Position numbers and translations under genes: made by a program. DNA of 64,000 nt from assembly GCA_037957365.1 (NCBI GenBank), contig JARHVA010003637.1:736001-800000 (forward strand), written 5' to 3'. This DNA comes from Torreya grandis (Eukaryota; Streptophyta; Pinopsida; Cupressales; Taxaceae). Under the pieces are notes generated by a model. That model ran no database searches. It was not told the origin of the DNA and worked only from the letters and a program-made list of their open reading frames with translations. Shown one piece after another: positions 1 to 12,061 of the stretch; within the stretch, counting starts at the first letter, position 1; each line of letters starts with the position of its first letter.

Positions 1-620
1 ACCCTATCTTGAGATAATTTGAGCATGTATTCCCTAAATATATCTGATATTTACCAACTCAAAGGGAGTTTGATTTATCTATTGATATTTTACTAGGATC
101 TATAGTTGCATCTAAATACCCCTATCAAATTATTGTGGAAAATATGTGGGATCTTAAAGTGAAGCTGAACAAGCTGATGGAAAAGTGGTTGATTAAGAAA
201 AGTGTATCACCTTGGGACCCCCAATTATCTTTTTAAATAATAATGATGGAACCTTGAGACTTTACATTGACTACATAATAATGAATAAAGACACTATAAA
301 AAACAAGTATGTCATTCCTATAATTGATGATATGTTTGATCAAATAAAGGGTGAAACTATGTTTTTTAAGATATATCTTCATTCAAGGTATCATCATATC
401 TACATTAAATATTAATCTATGTATATGGTGACTTTTAAAACAAGGTATGACCATTATGAATTTATTTTCATGTATTTTTAACTAAAAAATGCCCCTAATA
501 ATTTTATGAACTTAATGAATAGTCTATTCAAATATTTCTTAGATCTTTCAAGATGGTATTTTTAGATTACATATCAGTTTACTCTAAGAATGAAATTAAG
601 CATGAGTAAAAATACTTGGT
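1..620 (+). pseudogene. Ty3/gypsy reverse transcriptase remnant (element A)
   Basis: This is the front half of a Ty3/gypsy reverse transcriptase, which copied the element RNA into DNA. The window opens inside pol. Positions 40-230 read as the linker before RT, with a recognisable SVSPW motif. Positions 212-415 stay open for 67 codons and carry the family order GTLRL-IDY-MNK-TIKNKY, then IDDMFDQ and the degenerate end of the KIDLRSGYHQI block. After 415 the frame is broken by stops and shifts, and the catalytic YxDD box is not clear. The Met at 212 is an internal residue, not a start. The gene is dead; the family assignment is secure. Confidence 0.85.
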
Positions 621-909
621 ATTTAAAAGACTAAAACAACATAAAATATTAGGTAAATTTTAAAATCTAACCTTATACCAAAGCATGATTCATTACTTAG
701 GACATGTTATCTCTAAGGATAACATGTTCCTAAGAATGTACATAAAGTGCATAGTTTCATGGGATTAGACTATTACTATTTGACATTTATTTAATGCTTA
801 TCAAGGATTGTTAACCCCATCACTTATTTTTAGAACAAAGGGAATAAGTTTTTGTGGAATCAATATGAGGAAACCTTCCAAAAATAGAAAGAGTTGTTAA
901 CTTATACTC

Positions 910-1215
910 CTTCCTTATTATCCTAGATCTGAATGGAAAATTTAAAATCTAGGATGATACTTTTGGTGATGGAATTGGGGTTATTTTTACCCAATATGAA
1001 AAGGTTTTTGCCTATGAATCCCAAACTATCAAATCCCATGAGCAAAAGTCTCCAAATCATGGTATTGACTTGGTACTTGAGGTTCTTGCTCTTAAAAATT
1101 GGAAAACCTTTTTTTGTTGGGAAACACTTTAAGTTAAATTCTAACCATCACAACCTTGTGCATTTTTCCCAAGATAAATTACATGCAATATAATATAGAT
1201 GGTTATAATTTATCA
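910..1215 (+). pseudogene. Ty3/gypsy RNase H remnant (element A)
   Basis: This is the RNase H domain that removed element RNA during reverse transcription. In one frame from about 930 I read a D-x(4)-GIG start, then AYESQ, SHEQ, a leucine-rich helix with ALKNW, and VGKHFKL-SNHHNL, matching the usual order DASKDGLG, AYESRKL, HEQNYPTHDLEL, ALKMWRHYL, F-L-TDHKSL. Stops interrupt it and the first catalytic Asp region is altered. The open frame at 933-1193 lies on another frame of the same stretch and is a shadow. Between 620 and 910 only a degenerate RT thumb or connection is expected; I cannot read it with confidence. Confidence 0.8.
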
Positions 1216-1499
1216 ATAATTTGGATACTAATATTTCTTATGTTAAACAAAAATAAAAAAGAGTAGTTGATGATCTTAGTAGAACAACTTATCTTGCTGA
1301 AATTTATATTTTAAGATCAAATTTCAAACATTGTTATGAATTAACAAATAAAAAAACTTGAATGTATAAAAATATGTACTAAATTAACTAGATAATCTAT
1401 GGATAAATATTTTACTAAATATTCCCTAGAGTCATATTAACTTATTAAGTATCAAGGCAAAATTTATGTTCTTAATTATATAAATTTAAAGGAACAAGT

Positions 1500-2230
1500 G
1501 GTGGAAGAAGTGTATATTTCACCTCATTTTACACATCTAGGTATCACTAAATTGAAAAACAAGTTGAAAATGTTCTAATTTTTGTTTAGGTTAAAGAAGG
1601 ATTTGGCTAATTTCATATCAAAATGTTTTGAATGTCATTGTGTCAAATTTGAACAATACCATTTAGGAGGTTTGTTGTACCTTCATGTTGTTCTGTAAAT
1701 AAAGTGGACAATGATTTCAACGGACTTTATCTTAGGATTGCCTAACTTTTGAGGTAGGCATGACACAATTCTAGTTATAATTTATAAGCTTACCATTATT
1801 TCTCACTTTATTTTAGGCAATCTTACTAATGATTGTCCTACTCTTGGTAAAAAAAAAATTAAGGAAATTATTCATCTCCATGGTGTTCTATAATTAATTA
1901 TCTCAAATAGAGATAAATTAGTTAACTCAAGGTTTTGGAAGACCTTGATTGTTATCTTTGGAATAATAATAAATTTTATCTCATCATATCATCTAGAAAT
2001 GCATGGCCAAATTGAAAGGATAAATTAGGTTTTAGAAGATATGTTAAATATGTATGTCATGGACTAGTAGTCTAAATGGGAGGATTACCTTCATTTGGTT
2101 GAATTTGTTTACAATAAAACTTACCATTATGAAATTAAAATGACACATTTTGAATCCTTGTATATAAAATTGTATAACTCCCCTCGTCTAGGATGGTTTA
2201 TAGAATAAATAGGCTATATGACCTAATACT
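1500..2230 (+). pseudogene. Ty3/gypsy integrase remnant (element A)
   Basis: This is the integrase that joined the element to the chromosome. The zinc-binding N-terminus is partly readable (KDLANFISKCFECHCVK, about 1590-1650). The core follows as STDFILGLPNF, ISHFI, HGVL, ISNRDKLVNSRFW, YHLEMHGQIERIN and YVMD-x3-SKWEDYLHLVEFVYN, ending near TYHYEIKMTHFESLY. These match the chromovirus integrase blocks in order. Several expected Trp, Gln and Arg codons are stops, so no product is possible. At 1215-1500 there is a degenerate RNase H-integrase linker without readable motifs. Confidence 0.88.
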
Positions 2231-2484
2231 TTGAAATAATATGATGATAAAATGGTTTTTATTCTTTAAAGGTTGAAAGATGCATTTGATAGACAAATGT
2301 GCTATGTTTATGTAAAAATATAACTAAGAGAGTTTTAAGTAATAGAAAATGTATTTCTGAGAGGAATACCTTAGAAAAATTATATAAATTTTATAAATGC
2401 ATACAAATTATCTCCACATTTTTCAGTCCATACAACATTGTTGAAAAGATAAGTCTTGTTGTCTACTACTTTGCTCTTCCTCAT

Positions 2485-2760
2485 TATCTACCTAGGATCT
2501 AAGATGTGTTTCATGTGGCATTATTGATAAAAATATGTTTCTAATCCATCTCATATTTTATATTGAAATAGTCTCCAAGTGGAATATGAGGATTTGATTC
2601 AATTGGACCTAATCAATATACTATCCCATCACAATATTAACCTACAAAGTAAATACATATAATAAGTACTAGTCCAATGGGACTAACATAATGATAAAAG
2701 TTACACTTAGGAATATGAAAACACTTTTAGGAAAAACTATCCTTACCTATTTATTTAGGC
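2485..2760 (+). pseudogene. Integrase C-terminus and chromodomain remnant (element A)
   Basis: The end of the polyprotein reads LPRI-x-DVFHVALL, the usual block before a chromodomain, then VEYEDLIQ and, after a gap, VLVQWD-x(5)-SYT-x-EYENTF-x(4)-PYLF. This matches the VLVQWKGL-ATWE-xx-PYL pattern of chromovirus integrases, which target insertion by binding chromatin marks. It places element A in the chromodomain branch of Ty3/gypsy, probably Tekay/Del-like. Aromatic cage residues cannot be judged in this broken copy. At 2230-2485 the C-terminal integrase region is too decayed to assign. Confidence 0.72.
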
Positions 2761-2779
2761 CATATGACAACACCTCATT

Positions 2780-2793
2780 TTAGGGGGATTGGA
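2780..2793 (+). promoter_or_regulatory. Polypurine tract of element A
   Basis: A purine run (TTAGGGGGATTGGA) lies directly before a TGTCATATCC sequence that starts the LTR. In this family the tract primes plus-strand DNA synthesis. Its place just after the chromodomain and before a TG dinucleotide supports the call. Confidence 0.75.
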
Positions 2794-4229
2794 TGTCATA
2801 TCCTACTTGGGAAGACCTTGAATAATGTACATGTCATACTATTTTATTGAACCACTTTATTGTTATGAGACTTGCAATGTAATCAAATCTATATTTAATT
2901 TATGAAATTATATTTTAGTATTTAGTTCATGCTATAATTATCTATATTCCATTTAGTATTTCATTTTATGATGATTATATAGAGTCGATATTATTTATGT
3001 CATTTCTTTATTGCAGGTAATAGATGGGTGACTATGCTAGGTTTTAGGTTGGAATACTTCATCAAACTATTGCATCAATATTATACAAATAAATGAGTGT
3101 AAGGTTAAATAAAGAGTTCATTATTTTACACCACTCCCTTTTGTGATGTATTTTACTATGTTAACTATTTTTGTACATAATTAATATTTTTTTAAATTGA
3201 ATGGTCCTAATTGGATTATATCTAATTATTCTCACTAATTATACCCATTTGAGTTTCTAGATCAATAAACCCAATATTTTAAATGCTTCCAAGATTCATA
3301 ATATTATATTAGTTGGTTTTTAAAACTTGTATTGTTTATTAATTCTTGTCATATTTCATTAATGGAATAATAATTATACATTGGGCCTTATTGATGCATT
3401 AATCATATGTTATTTTAAAACGTTTACATAATGATTATGTATTTTATCATGACTTTTTAAGTACTTAATGATTTCATTAAAAGTATTAATGACTTTGTTT
3501 AATGATTATGTTATTGCATGGTCTTGGAGTTGAAAAATAGGTCTTTTAACCTATGATGGGGTTATAAACTTATCATGGAATTGGAATTTAGTCTTGTGGC
3601 AATAATTTTTTAATTTTAGGTTTTTTTATTATATAGATTTGATTGGATATCATTTTGGGATATCACTAAAGTAGTTGAATTAAAAGGGAAAAGAGGAGTG
3701 AGGAGATTATGGAGAAAATATAGAGTTTTCAAGCCTACATTTTAGTCACAACCATGATGGTGGTGAAACCTATTTTTAGAATCTATACCTTGGATGTGTT
3801 AATTTTTTAGTGGTGGTTGTGGAATTTGGTGTAAGGATATATGGAATTTTGTGACTATACCCAAGCACATAGATGAAAACATAGTGGTGGTGGAATAAAG
3901 ATAAATAAGAAAATTAATAGAAAACAAGGGCATTTTTCAATTAAGTATTCTATTTATTTATCTCAAATATATGCATGCTTAGCTATTTTTTTTACTCCTA
4001 TGAGGAATCCCTTAGAAAATGGGTGGGTTAAATAGAGGGCCCTCACCTTCCCTAAAAATTACACATTATCCTTATCATTATTTCCATTATGATGTAGTTT
4101 TTACTATATTTTGACTTGATTAAGGCTATTATCGAGATGGTATTATGAGTTTTTAGACAAACCCCAGTGGGTAAGAGTTGTCTTGGTTTATCTTTCCATC
4201 ATATGGTGTATGTATGAAAATAATATCTC
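2794..4229 (+). mobile_element. Partial 3' LTR of element A
   Basis: The LTR begins with TGTCATATCC immediately after the polypurine tract and can be followed to the GT/GC tract at 4230, where it stops or becomes unrecognisable. No downstream end with a CA dinucleotide and no target duplication is seen. A related LTR at 55882 is 3.76 kb long, so about the first 40 percent seems to be present here. There are no open frames of note. Confidence 0.55.
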
Positions 4230-4296
4230 TGTGTGTGTGTGTGTGTGTGCGCGCGCGTGCGCGCGCGCGCGCGCACGCACGCGCGTGTGTGTACAT
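4230..4296. repeat. Unbroken GT/GC alternating tract (Z-DNA-prone)
   Basis: Sixty-seven bases alternate purine and pyrimidine without a break: (GT)n, then a GC-rich core with a few GT and AC steps, then (GT)n and GTACAT. It holds the densest cluster of CpG in a window where CpG is otherwise rare. It lies at the meeting point of two oppositely oriented, truncated LTRs. Confidence 0.95.
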
Positions 4297-6016
4297 TCAT
4301 TTTGACTAGGGTAAGAAGACATATACCTAGTTTTGTGGATGACTGAGCCATCTACAGTACTAGGTATAATAATCTTAGTTACTTTCTAAAAATAAATAAT
4401 AAATATAAAACCCTAGGTAAATTACTATATTTCTACATTATAACATATACACAAACAAGTATGAATGTTAAATAATAGACCAACCTAGTTTACATTCTCC
4501 AAAATTTGGTTTTTACCTTCATAAATAGCTCAAACCTTTTTCTTTATCCCTCTATCTATTGGTCATTTCCTTCACAACCTCATCTCCTTTCATTTTATCC
4601 ATCTACATTCTAATTACATACCACATAACTCTTTATTATGTTCACCATGATTAACTAGCTCACAATGCACTTCCATAAAACTAGGTGTTTCTCCATGCAA
4701 AACCAAATAAAACTACTCATTTCACAAGTTGGTTTTCTTAACACCAATTCAACGCTAGATTAAACCCTAATATCTTGAATTTTATAAATGAAATAATGTA
4801 ATACTAATTATAATCCATTCAAAACTATTTGCATGCGCATTGACATCACTTAACCCAATAATCACTATAACAATGAGTTTGCCCCTTCCATCATTATCTT
4901 AACAAAAAGTAATCCAAAAATCAAACATTAGAACTCAAATCAAACACAATGATGTTACCAATAATAATGTTATCATTGGCATTGTCTTAGCATAGGGTTA
5001 TTAATAATGGCTTTGACCATCTTTTATACATAATGACATTAAATCAAACTAATGATATTTAACAAATATCATTTAAATAATTAAACTTTACATATATTAT
5101 TTATACCATGAAAATATTGATATAAAAGAGTTAATATCAATTATATCTAATAATGCCATCGACTTCTATAAGCCTATCAAATATCATAGCCATTATCAAA
5201 GATTTTGATCCTTAGTATTAGTCATAAACACAATGACTTCACCTAGTAGTTTAATCAATATAACCATTTTTTAGAAATATGAATATTTTAATCTTCTAAG
5301 AATTAATAATCACTTAACAAATAGATCAAACAAAGTAATATAATTTGTCTAATACTTATATCTATAAATACAAAACAAAACATTTTCATGCCACATGTAG
5401 TTATATCTCAAGACAATAGTAAGTCACATAAAAACATATACATATTCACTCATTCAACTGAGCAATATCACATATGAGATATGCTAAGTATAACACCCAT
5501 AAGTGAAATCAGACAATTGAATAAGCTTAAAATAAAAAACAAGATCATATCATAGTTATATTTTAAATCACATACATATTCTCACTATCTAAATCAATCA
5601 ATGAATATAAAGTTTACTAAAATATCATGGTGTGTGTGTGGGTTTCTAATCTTTCCCTCTATCATCCCCAGACTCCTCTATCTATGCCACCCTATCTGAT
5701 GATGCCCTTCATTTATAAAACTCTGAGGGATGGATCTATCCCACATACACCTCATAAAAATTAAGGTAGTTATCATGAAATATATATAATCCATCAAATA
5801 CTTTTTTAATAAACTACCAAACATGATCATCATGTACAAAATGTAAAAGTACAAATAACTCCATATCAAAATCAATCATGTAAATTAAGCAACATATAAC
5901 CTCCCATAATAAACATATGAAATCAAGCTTAAATAAATAGTAGTTAGTCAAATAATAACCATGAAAATCCAAAAATAAATAAGTTATTAGGTCTAGTGAG
6001 AAATTGAGATGTGACA
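4297..6016 (-). mobile_element. Partial 3' LTR of element B
   Basis: Read on the - strand, the LTR begins TGTCACATCTCAATTTC at 6016, right after the polypurine tract. It shares landmarks with the + strand LTR at 55882 at the same offsets: a GGATGATAGAGxG block about 350 bp in, and a GGCTCAG-xx-TCCACA block near 57410 in that copy and 4350 here. It stops near 4297, so only the first 1.7 kb of a roughly 3.7-kb LTR is present. No gene lies in it; short open frames at 5678-6017 are chance. Confidence 0.65.
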
Positions 6017-6031
6017 TCCTTCCCCCCTAAA
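6017..6031 (-). promoter_or_regulatory. Polypurine tract of element B
   Basis: The + strand reads TCCTTCCCCCCTAAA, which is TTTAGGGGGGAAGGA on the coding strand, directly before the LTR start TGTCACATC. It is the plus-strand primer site of element B and fixes its orientation. Confidence 0.85.
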
Positions 6032-6124
6032 GTTGGTAATCATCGTGATGACACTTATTCAAACATAAATTATAAATTTAAAACATTATTTAATAAATAA
6101 TATGAAATAACATATCAAGAAAAA

Positions 6125-6320
6125 AAAATGTGAAAACAACCTATAAAACTCATCATAATCCTCCCAAGTGGCATTATCTTCACATTGGTCCCATTGGACC
6201 TTACATTATGACACACATATATATTATGAAAATTGAGTTTACTAGTATTAGTTATTCTTATTAGTTCTACCATGACCACCCTGGGATCTATAACCTACAA
6301 AACATTCTAATTTAGCACAT
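6125..6320 (-). pseudogene. Chromodomain remnant (element B)
   Basis: On the - strand a QWDQCEDNATWEDYDEF segment can be read at about 6130-6200, preceded by a degenerate ILDRR-like block near 6270. This is the chromodomain signature (QWK-x(4)-ATWE) at the end of chromovirus integrases, and it lies about 100 bp from the polypurine tract, as expected. Stops flank it. Positions 6320-6990 should hold the integrase C-terminus, but I see no motif there. Confidence 0.7.
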
Positions 6321-6989
6321 GTGAAGGATCAAAAACATAATTTTTAAGATAAGACACATGGTTAACATTATATAAAAGAGCTATAATTGGTGCAAATGCA
6401 AGCCTATATGCTATAATATTGACCAATTATAGAATTTTTAAAGGTCTTATTAGATGGTGGAGCTTGATCTTATTTTAATGCCTAGTTCCTGACAGGAGGG
6501 TGTGAGGGGGAAATGACCCCACACTAGGGTCACCATATAAAATGCATTATAAAATATTAAAATTTCATAGTTAATCTAGATCATTTACTATTAGGTTTTA
6601 GATCTAACTGTAGAAATTAAGTTAGTGAATTTTTTCCCTAATTTGTAACCCTACTTTGATATGAGGGCATTGTAATCGGGTAGAAAATGTGAGAAAGTGA
6701 AGAGGATAATACAGTTGATGTATTTCAAATTTTTCCCTTCATTTTTTGGACCAAATAATGACTGGCAGTTTCTATGTGGATGTAACCCATATTGGGTGAA
6801 CCATGTTAAATCTATTCTCTATTCTATTGTGTTTTCTAAATTTTAATTCTATCTTTAGGTCCCACATATCTAGGTGAAATTTTTATTGACTTCATTAACT
6901 TAATCAAGCTTTTTTAAGGCTTAACCCATAAAAATAATTTGTCACCTATAGAAAAATTCTTATTGTTCTCTTTAGATTAGCATAACTTT

Positions 6990-7472
6990 TATGTCTATCA
7001 TTAGCCATGACCAACCTCTACTTGATTTTCTTGACTTAATTTTCCTTTTCCATAAGCATCTAAAGTCTAAATAATTCCTTGTCTTTTAACCTATCCCAAA
7101 TTATTGGTGTTCTAAACCTCCTTCCATAATGCCTCAAATAGAGCCATCTTCAATGCTAATTGGTATGAATTTTTGTAAGAAAACTCAACCAATAGAAGGT
7201 AATCCTCCTACTTGAATTTATTTCCATGCAATACATATACAGGAGATTTTATAAAACTTGGTTGACTCTCTTTATCTATCCCTCAATTTTTGGGTGATAA
7301 GCAATGTTAAATTTCAACTGCATGCCTAGAGCTTAATTTAAAGTCAACCAAAATATAGAATTCATTTTTGGATCTCAATCTGAAATGATATCTTATATAA
7401 ATCCATGCAATTGATATAACTCTTTCATGAATCTCTTCTCAATAATAGGTGCATCATCTATCAATTTTACTG
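6990..7472 (-). pseudogene. Integrase core, downstream part (element B)
   Basis: On the - strand, starting at the copia insertion, I read PVKLIDDAPIIEKRFMKEL, QLHGF, IISD-x-DPKMNSIFW, LKFNIAYHPKIEG-x-IKRVNQVL and, after a shift, a W-x(4)-FYWL-xFL region and a final LYLRHYGRRFRTPIIW. These are the second half of a Ty3/gypsy integrase core (HFIPVK, HGVP, SDRD-F-SRFW, YHPQTDGQTERVNQVLEDML, EALYGRRCRTP). The missing first half lies at 17821-18160, beyond element C, so this gene was broken by that insertion. Confidence 0.88.
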
Positions 7473-7477
7473 GTATG
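7473..7477. repeat. Left target site duplication of element C (GTATG)
   Basis: GTATG directly precedes the TG of the 5' LTR and is repeated exactly after the 3' LTR at 17816-17820. Joining the flanks rebuilds the integrase reading HFI-PVK of element B, confirming a simple 5-bp-duplication insertion. Confidence 0.93.
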
Positions 7478-9960
7478 TGTTGAGTATTCTTAATTATGTC
7501 AAATGTGCATCTTATGAAGGTTAACGTCAAAGGTGACTAAGGATAGTTAGCATTATGTGATTTGATACGAATGAATTAAGAGAGTGTTTTCATGAGATAT
7601 TGATGTCATGAGAGAAATACAGAATTTTAAGGCAACTAATGTCTTATATTTTCATGAAGGTATATGTCATTGATGTTAAAATGCATAGGAAGCCTAATCA
7701 TGAGCCTAGTCATGACACGAAGAGGTATGTGCACAAAAATGAATGAACATAGGAATGTGAAGGTTTTATGGCATTATTTAAGCATGTATATGAGGTATTG
7801 AATTATTCATGATATTTTTAGGGTGAGCCTAGAGGGGTAGGACCTTTAAACTAAGCCTACATCTAGACCTCTCTTAGACCCCACCTAGCCTAATGAGGTA
7901 TGAAGATCAAATTTCAAAGAAAGTATGCATATATGAGCATGGATAAAGGTGAGATAAATTTTTTAGACATGTTCACAAATTTTAAGGTTATGGTTTGATG
8001 TAAATTGCATGAATTAGTGTTTTAGGCCTTCTCAAGTTCATAGAATGAGGTCTCAAGGCTTAAAAAGCACTTTAAAATGTTTCTTGGCATATGTAACATT
8101 TACATGGTAATCTGATATATTAATGAGATATGGGGAAGGGTCCTAAATAATATTTCTTGGCATTGGTTTTAGATTCAAAGGGTAGTCCTTTATGAATAAT
8201 CTTTAACAACAAAACCTATGTTAAATATCCCTACAACCCTAGTAAGGATATGATATGAAATATCTTGTTCAAAATAGATCAATATGGATTAAAATTTCTA
8301 TGTAAACTATTGAATCTTGTACATAAATCTCCTAGGTACCTCCAAGTGGTGGTGGTTAGTCAGATGAGAGAGAAAATGCATAGATATTATTTGTCAAGAA
8401 GTTGAAGCACTCAAAAGTTGTATTGGTCAAGAAAAGCAAATGGATGGTATAAGAAGCTAGAGACTCATTTGAAATTTCCATTATTATTTATTTATATGTT
8501 ATAAACTTCAAATAATCTATTTTTTATCCAATTTAGCTAGTCACAGACAGACCTAATGGTGTAGATAATGTAAAATCTAGGTAGAGATGAAGAGATATAT
8601 ATGACGGTATGTACATGATAGTTTGATGCAAAAAAGTGAATTGAGGAGTTATTTATTAATTTTAATTCATGATAATTATTTTAGAATATTTGGAGTTTAG
8701 TTTATATAGTGAAAAAGTTACTCACAAAATGGCTTGTCTAGTCCAAATAGGAATGTGAAACATAAGGTCAAGAAATTGGTTTGTAAGACCAATATTTTCC
8801 ATTAGACCATATAAATTTTATATATGAGGAAGTTATATATATCTCATAGTAACATTTAAATACATAAATATTCATGAAAAGTGTCTACATAGGTGTTGGA
8901 GGTCTAATTCACCATCACTAGTTTTCTTGGTAAATTGGTAGTTCTGAGTGAGTGAGTTGCAAAAATGATCTTGAGCCTTTATCTCTTGATTGAAAGTGTT
9001 TTATAAATTTATGATGACCCTTAGGTCATGTATAACCTATCTATATGTTTAACTTTTCAAATTTCATTAGCTTAATGGTGTTTAAGCTTCATTTTTGCAA
9101 GATCAACTTTTGAGGTACACAAGCCTAATAAGCCAATTTGTCCTAAAAGAGCATTCATGGTATAAGAAAAGGATACATGTCTAATAAAGCATGGAGGAGT
9201 TAAGAAGAGTTCACTAATTAATATTTTGATTTTTTTGGTTGGATAAATCCATCTAAGCCTAAGAAGATGAATATTTGGCATTAAGAGGACATGCCTAATA
9301 TATTTAGGTCTCCATGAGGCCTAATTGAGTTTTTGCATAACAAAAGGGGCTTAAAGTTAATTTTAATCATGTTAGTAAGATGCTATAATACATATTGTAT
9401 GTCCAAAATAAGAGGTTGAAGGTGTATGACCAAGTAAGTGGTGTGTGACCTTGAGAATAGTAAATATACAAGGTAGTTTAGGCCTATTTGAATATATGCA
9501 ACATAAGAAAATAAAATATTTCATGGTTATGAAAAGGGAGGTATTGAAATGAGACCATAATAGAAGATCAGAGGTGTGGTGGTAAAATTCATGAGGTGTT
9601 TGAATTGGTGTCGAGTCACTTAGGGAGTTGGTACTTCCTTACAAGTAGGTGTAAAGCCTAATTAAGTGGGTTCTTGACTTTATTAGGGTTAGTGCTCCAA
9701 GTTGAATTACTACTCAAAAAAATTCGATCTTTTATTTTATAGGACATTATTCCATTTTTATATATCATAGTGGGTTTTCTTCCCCTTGAGGGTTTCCCGC
9801 TCATATAGTGTTTTCTTGTTTCTTTCTCATGTGAATGGTTCTTTATGCATAACTATATCATTGTATTGCTTTCATGGTTCAAATAAAGTTAAAGTATAAT
9901 TGAGTAAATGTTTTAAAAACTAATTCAGCCCCCACCCTCTTAGGTTTTTCTCTTCCAATA
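7478..9960 (+). repeat. 5' LTR of element C
   Basis: It starts TGTTGAGTATT and ends CTTCCAATA, where the final TA probably replaced CA. It matches 15131-17815 over its whole length, with clear blocks such as the GTGTTGGAGGTCTAATTCACC segment (8893 and 16714) and the GGGTTTCCC block near the end (9791 and 17643). It lacks the long TA run found in the other copy. The 69-codon frame at 9072-9281 (-) is not a gene. Confidence 0.93.
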
Positions 9961-9962
9961 AT

Positions 9963-9974
9963 TGGTATTAGATC
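9963..9974 (+). promoter_or_regulatory. Primer binding site of element C (initiator Met tRNA type)
   Basis: TGGTATTAGATC lies two bases after the 5' LTR. It differs from the classical plant retrotransposon site TGGTATCAGAGC at two positions, one of them a C-to-T change. The site anneals the 3' end of initiator methionine tRNA to start minus-strand synthesis. Confidence 0.88.
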
Positions 9975-10027
9975 TTAATCCTTTGAAGTAGTCCTAACAA
10001 CTTAAAAGAGATCCTAGAAGCATAGGC

Positions 10028-12060
10028 ATGTCTAGTAATCAAGTAAAAGGAGGTTTATAAACCAATAAGGATCCTCTCTTTAGTGGGACTAACTATTAAT
10101 TTTGGAGAATTATAATAAATACCTATCTTATGTCTTTGGGATATGACATATGGCAATTTATTGTTGATGGATTCACTCCACCTACACCACCAATTGATGC
10201 AACATGCAAGAAGGCAAATGAGATCAACTCTAAGGCAATGAATGTAATCATGTGTGGTATTTTAGAGGTATAATTTTAAAGGTCATTCATTGTGATATAT
10301 CCAAAGGAAATTGGGATAAGTTGTAAAAAATCAATGAGGGAGATACCAAAGTCAAGTTAGCAAAGTTGAAGACTCATCGAAGGAAATTTAAAATTTTGAA
10401 AATGAATGAGGATGAAAACATTAAGTCTTATCTATTAATAGTAGATGAAGTGGTAAATGTCATCAGAGGTCTAAGATAGAAGTTAGAAGAATCAAATGTT
10501 GTATAAAAGGTTTTCAGATCATTAACATCTAAGTTTTATTCAAAGGTGACTGTTGTGGAGGATATCAAAGATCTTAACATACTACAGATAGATGAACTTC
10601 ATGGCATCTTTAATACCTATAAAATTATAATAAGTGATGGAAAACCTTCCAAAAAGGAAGTTGTATTCTAATTTGAGAAAATATCACAAGGTAAAAAGGC
10701 CAAGGATGATATTGACATAGACATTGAGGATCACAAGATAGAAGTCATGTTTTTTAGAAAACTAAGGAAAGGATAAGGTAAGTTTAAGGGTAAGTTTCCA
10801 TTCAAGTGATTTAATAATGGTAAGACTGGTCACTTTACATCTAAATATCCTAACAAGGATAAGAATGAGCATGATGAAAATCATGGTGAAGATAAGAATA
10901 TCTATAAGCCTGACAAGAGTAAAAAGGGTTTCAATAAGTATGAATTCAAGAAAGGGTCATTAAATAATAGGAGATGTTTCTATATTAAAAAAGATAGTAA
11001 CTCTTCTGATGTATGTGACATAAATACATCTAATAGTGATAGTGATATTAATGATCATGATAATAATGAAACCTTATTCATGATTATAGAAATAGATAAT
11101 GGGGGTTGTTTAAAAGGAAAAAAATCTTATGGATGATGAAGAATCAGATGAAGAAGTTGTTAAAGTGAACCATGAGTTAGAATTGGTGAGTGTTTTAGAG
11201 GAGTTGAAGTTTCAAATAAGGAAAAATTAGAAATTGAGATCATTGGCTAAGATTTATGAGGAAGAAATCAACCTCTTTGAATAGAGACTAAGTAACAACA
11301 CCAATGAACATGAAGAGATCATCAAATAGTTAAAAAATAAATTTATTATTTTCACTACAAGGATTAAGACAAAGGAGAAATAATGTGTCAAGTTTTGAAT
11401 AAAAATGGAGTCCTTAAAGACATAATTGGATTAGGAAATAATCGAATTAAAGACACATTACAAATTTGAAATGAGCACTAAAATCCTTGCTAATATTTTG
11501 AATAGTCATATGCCTCCACATGGCAAGAGAAGTCCTGGATTAAAATAAGACCAAAAGGAAAATAAGGAAAGTGAAACCTCAAAGGAAAATGGACTATCAA
11601 GAAGTGATGGTACTAATAGAGTAAATACCTATGCATAAACTCTCAAATTTGAGACTGAAATTGGTCATCAACAAGTCAAAAAGAATTTGACTCCTTTAAG
11701 AGACAATAAAGGTAGTAGTGCATCATTTAACATTGGACATATAAGGTATGTGAATTCTTTCAATGGTTACTAATTCTCATGCAATCAATATGGACATATA
11801 GATATGGATTGTAAACATCATGATAGAATCAATTCATCATGAAGGAATAGGGTGAATGTATGTTTTAATAGTAGAAGTATAATTATATGTTATACTTGTG
11901 ATTAGAGAGGACATATTGTAAGGGATTTCTAGATAAGGCATATGAGGAAGATTAATCAAGACAAAAAGGTATATGGTCATACCAATGAGAAGTGGATCAG
12001 GAAGTTTGACCCTGTGGACAAGGTGAAAGAGGAGTATAAAACTAAAGGATAAAAATCTAT
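10028..12060 (+). pseudogene. Copia gag remnant with coiled coil and three zinc knuckles (element C)
   Basis: Gag forms the particle that packages element RNA. The start is taken at 10028 (MSSNQ), because the following frame gives the copia Gag opening DPLFSGTNY-x-FW, SLGYDIWQFIVDGFTPP and ANEINSKAMNVI. After a shift, LKTHRRKFKILKMNEDENIK, VDEVVN-IRGLR and LQIDELHGI define the UBN2-type capsid region (to about 10640). A first zinc knuckle lies at about 10796-10850 with both front cysteines lost (GKTGHFTSKYP). An acidic, coiled-coil-like stretch follows (11140-11540). Two more knuckles follow: CNQYGHIDMDCK (about 11782) and CYTCD-x-RGHIVRDF (about 11890). Many stops replace expected Gln and Trp. 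No product is possible. Confidence 0.85.
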
Positions 12061-12061
12061 G

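Noticed and set aside
57..2760. Endogenous pararetrovirus (caulimovirid) as an alternative for element A.
   Set aside because: The presence of integrase, a chromodomain and an LTR after a polypurine tract fits Ty3/gypsy and not pararetroviruses.
4230..4296. CpG island or promoter.
   Set aside because: The CpGs are confined to a simple GT/GC repeat of 67 bp and no gene or promoter motif lies beside it.
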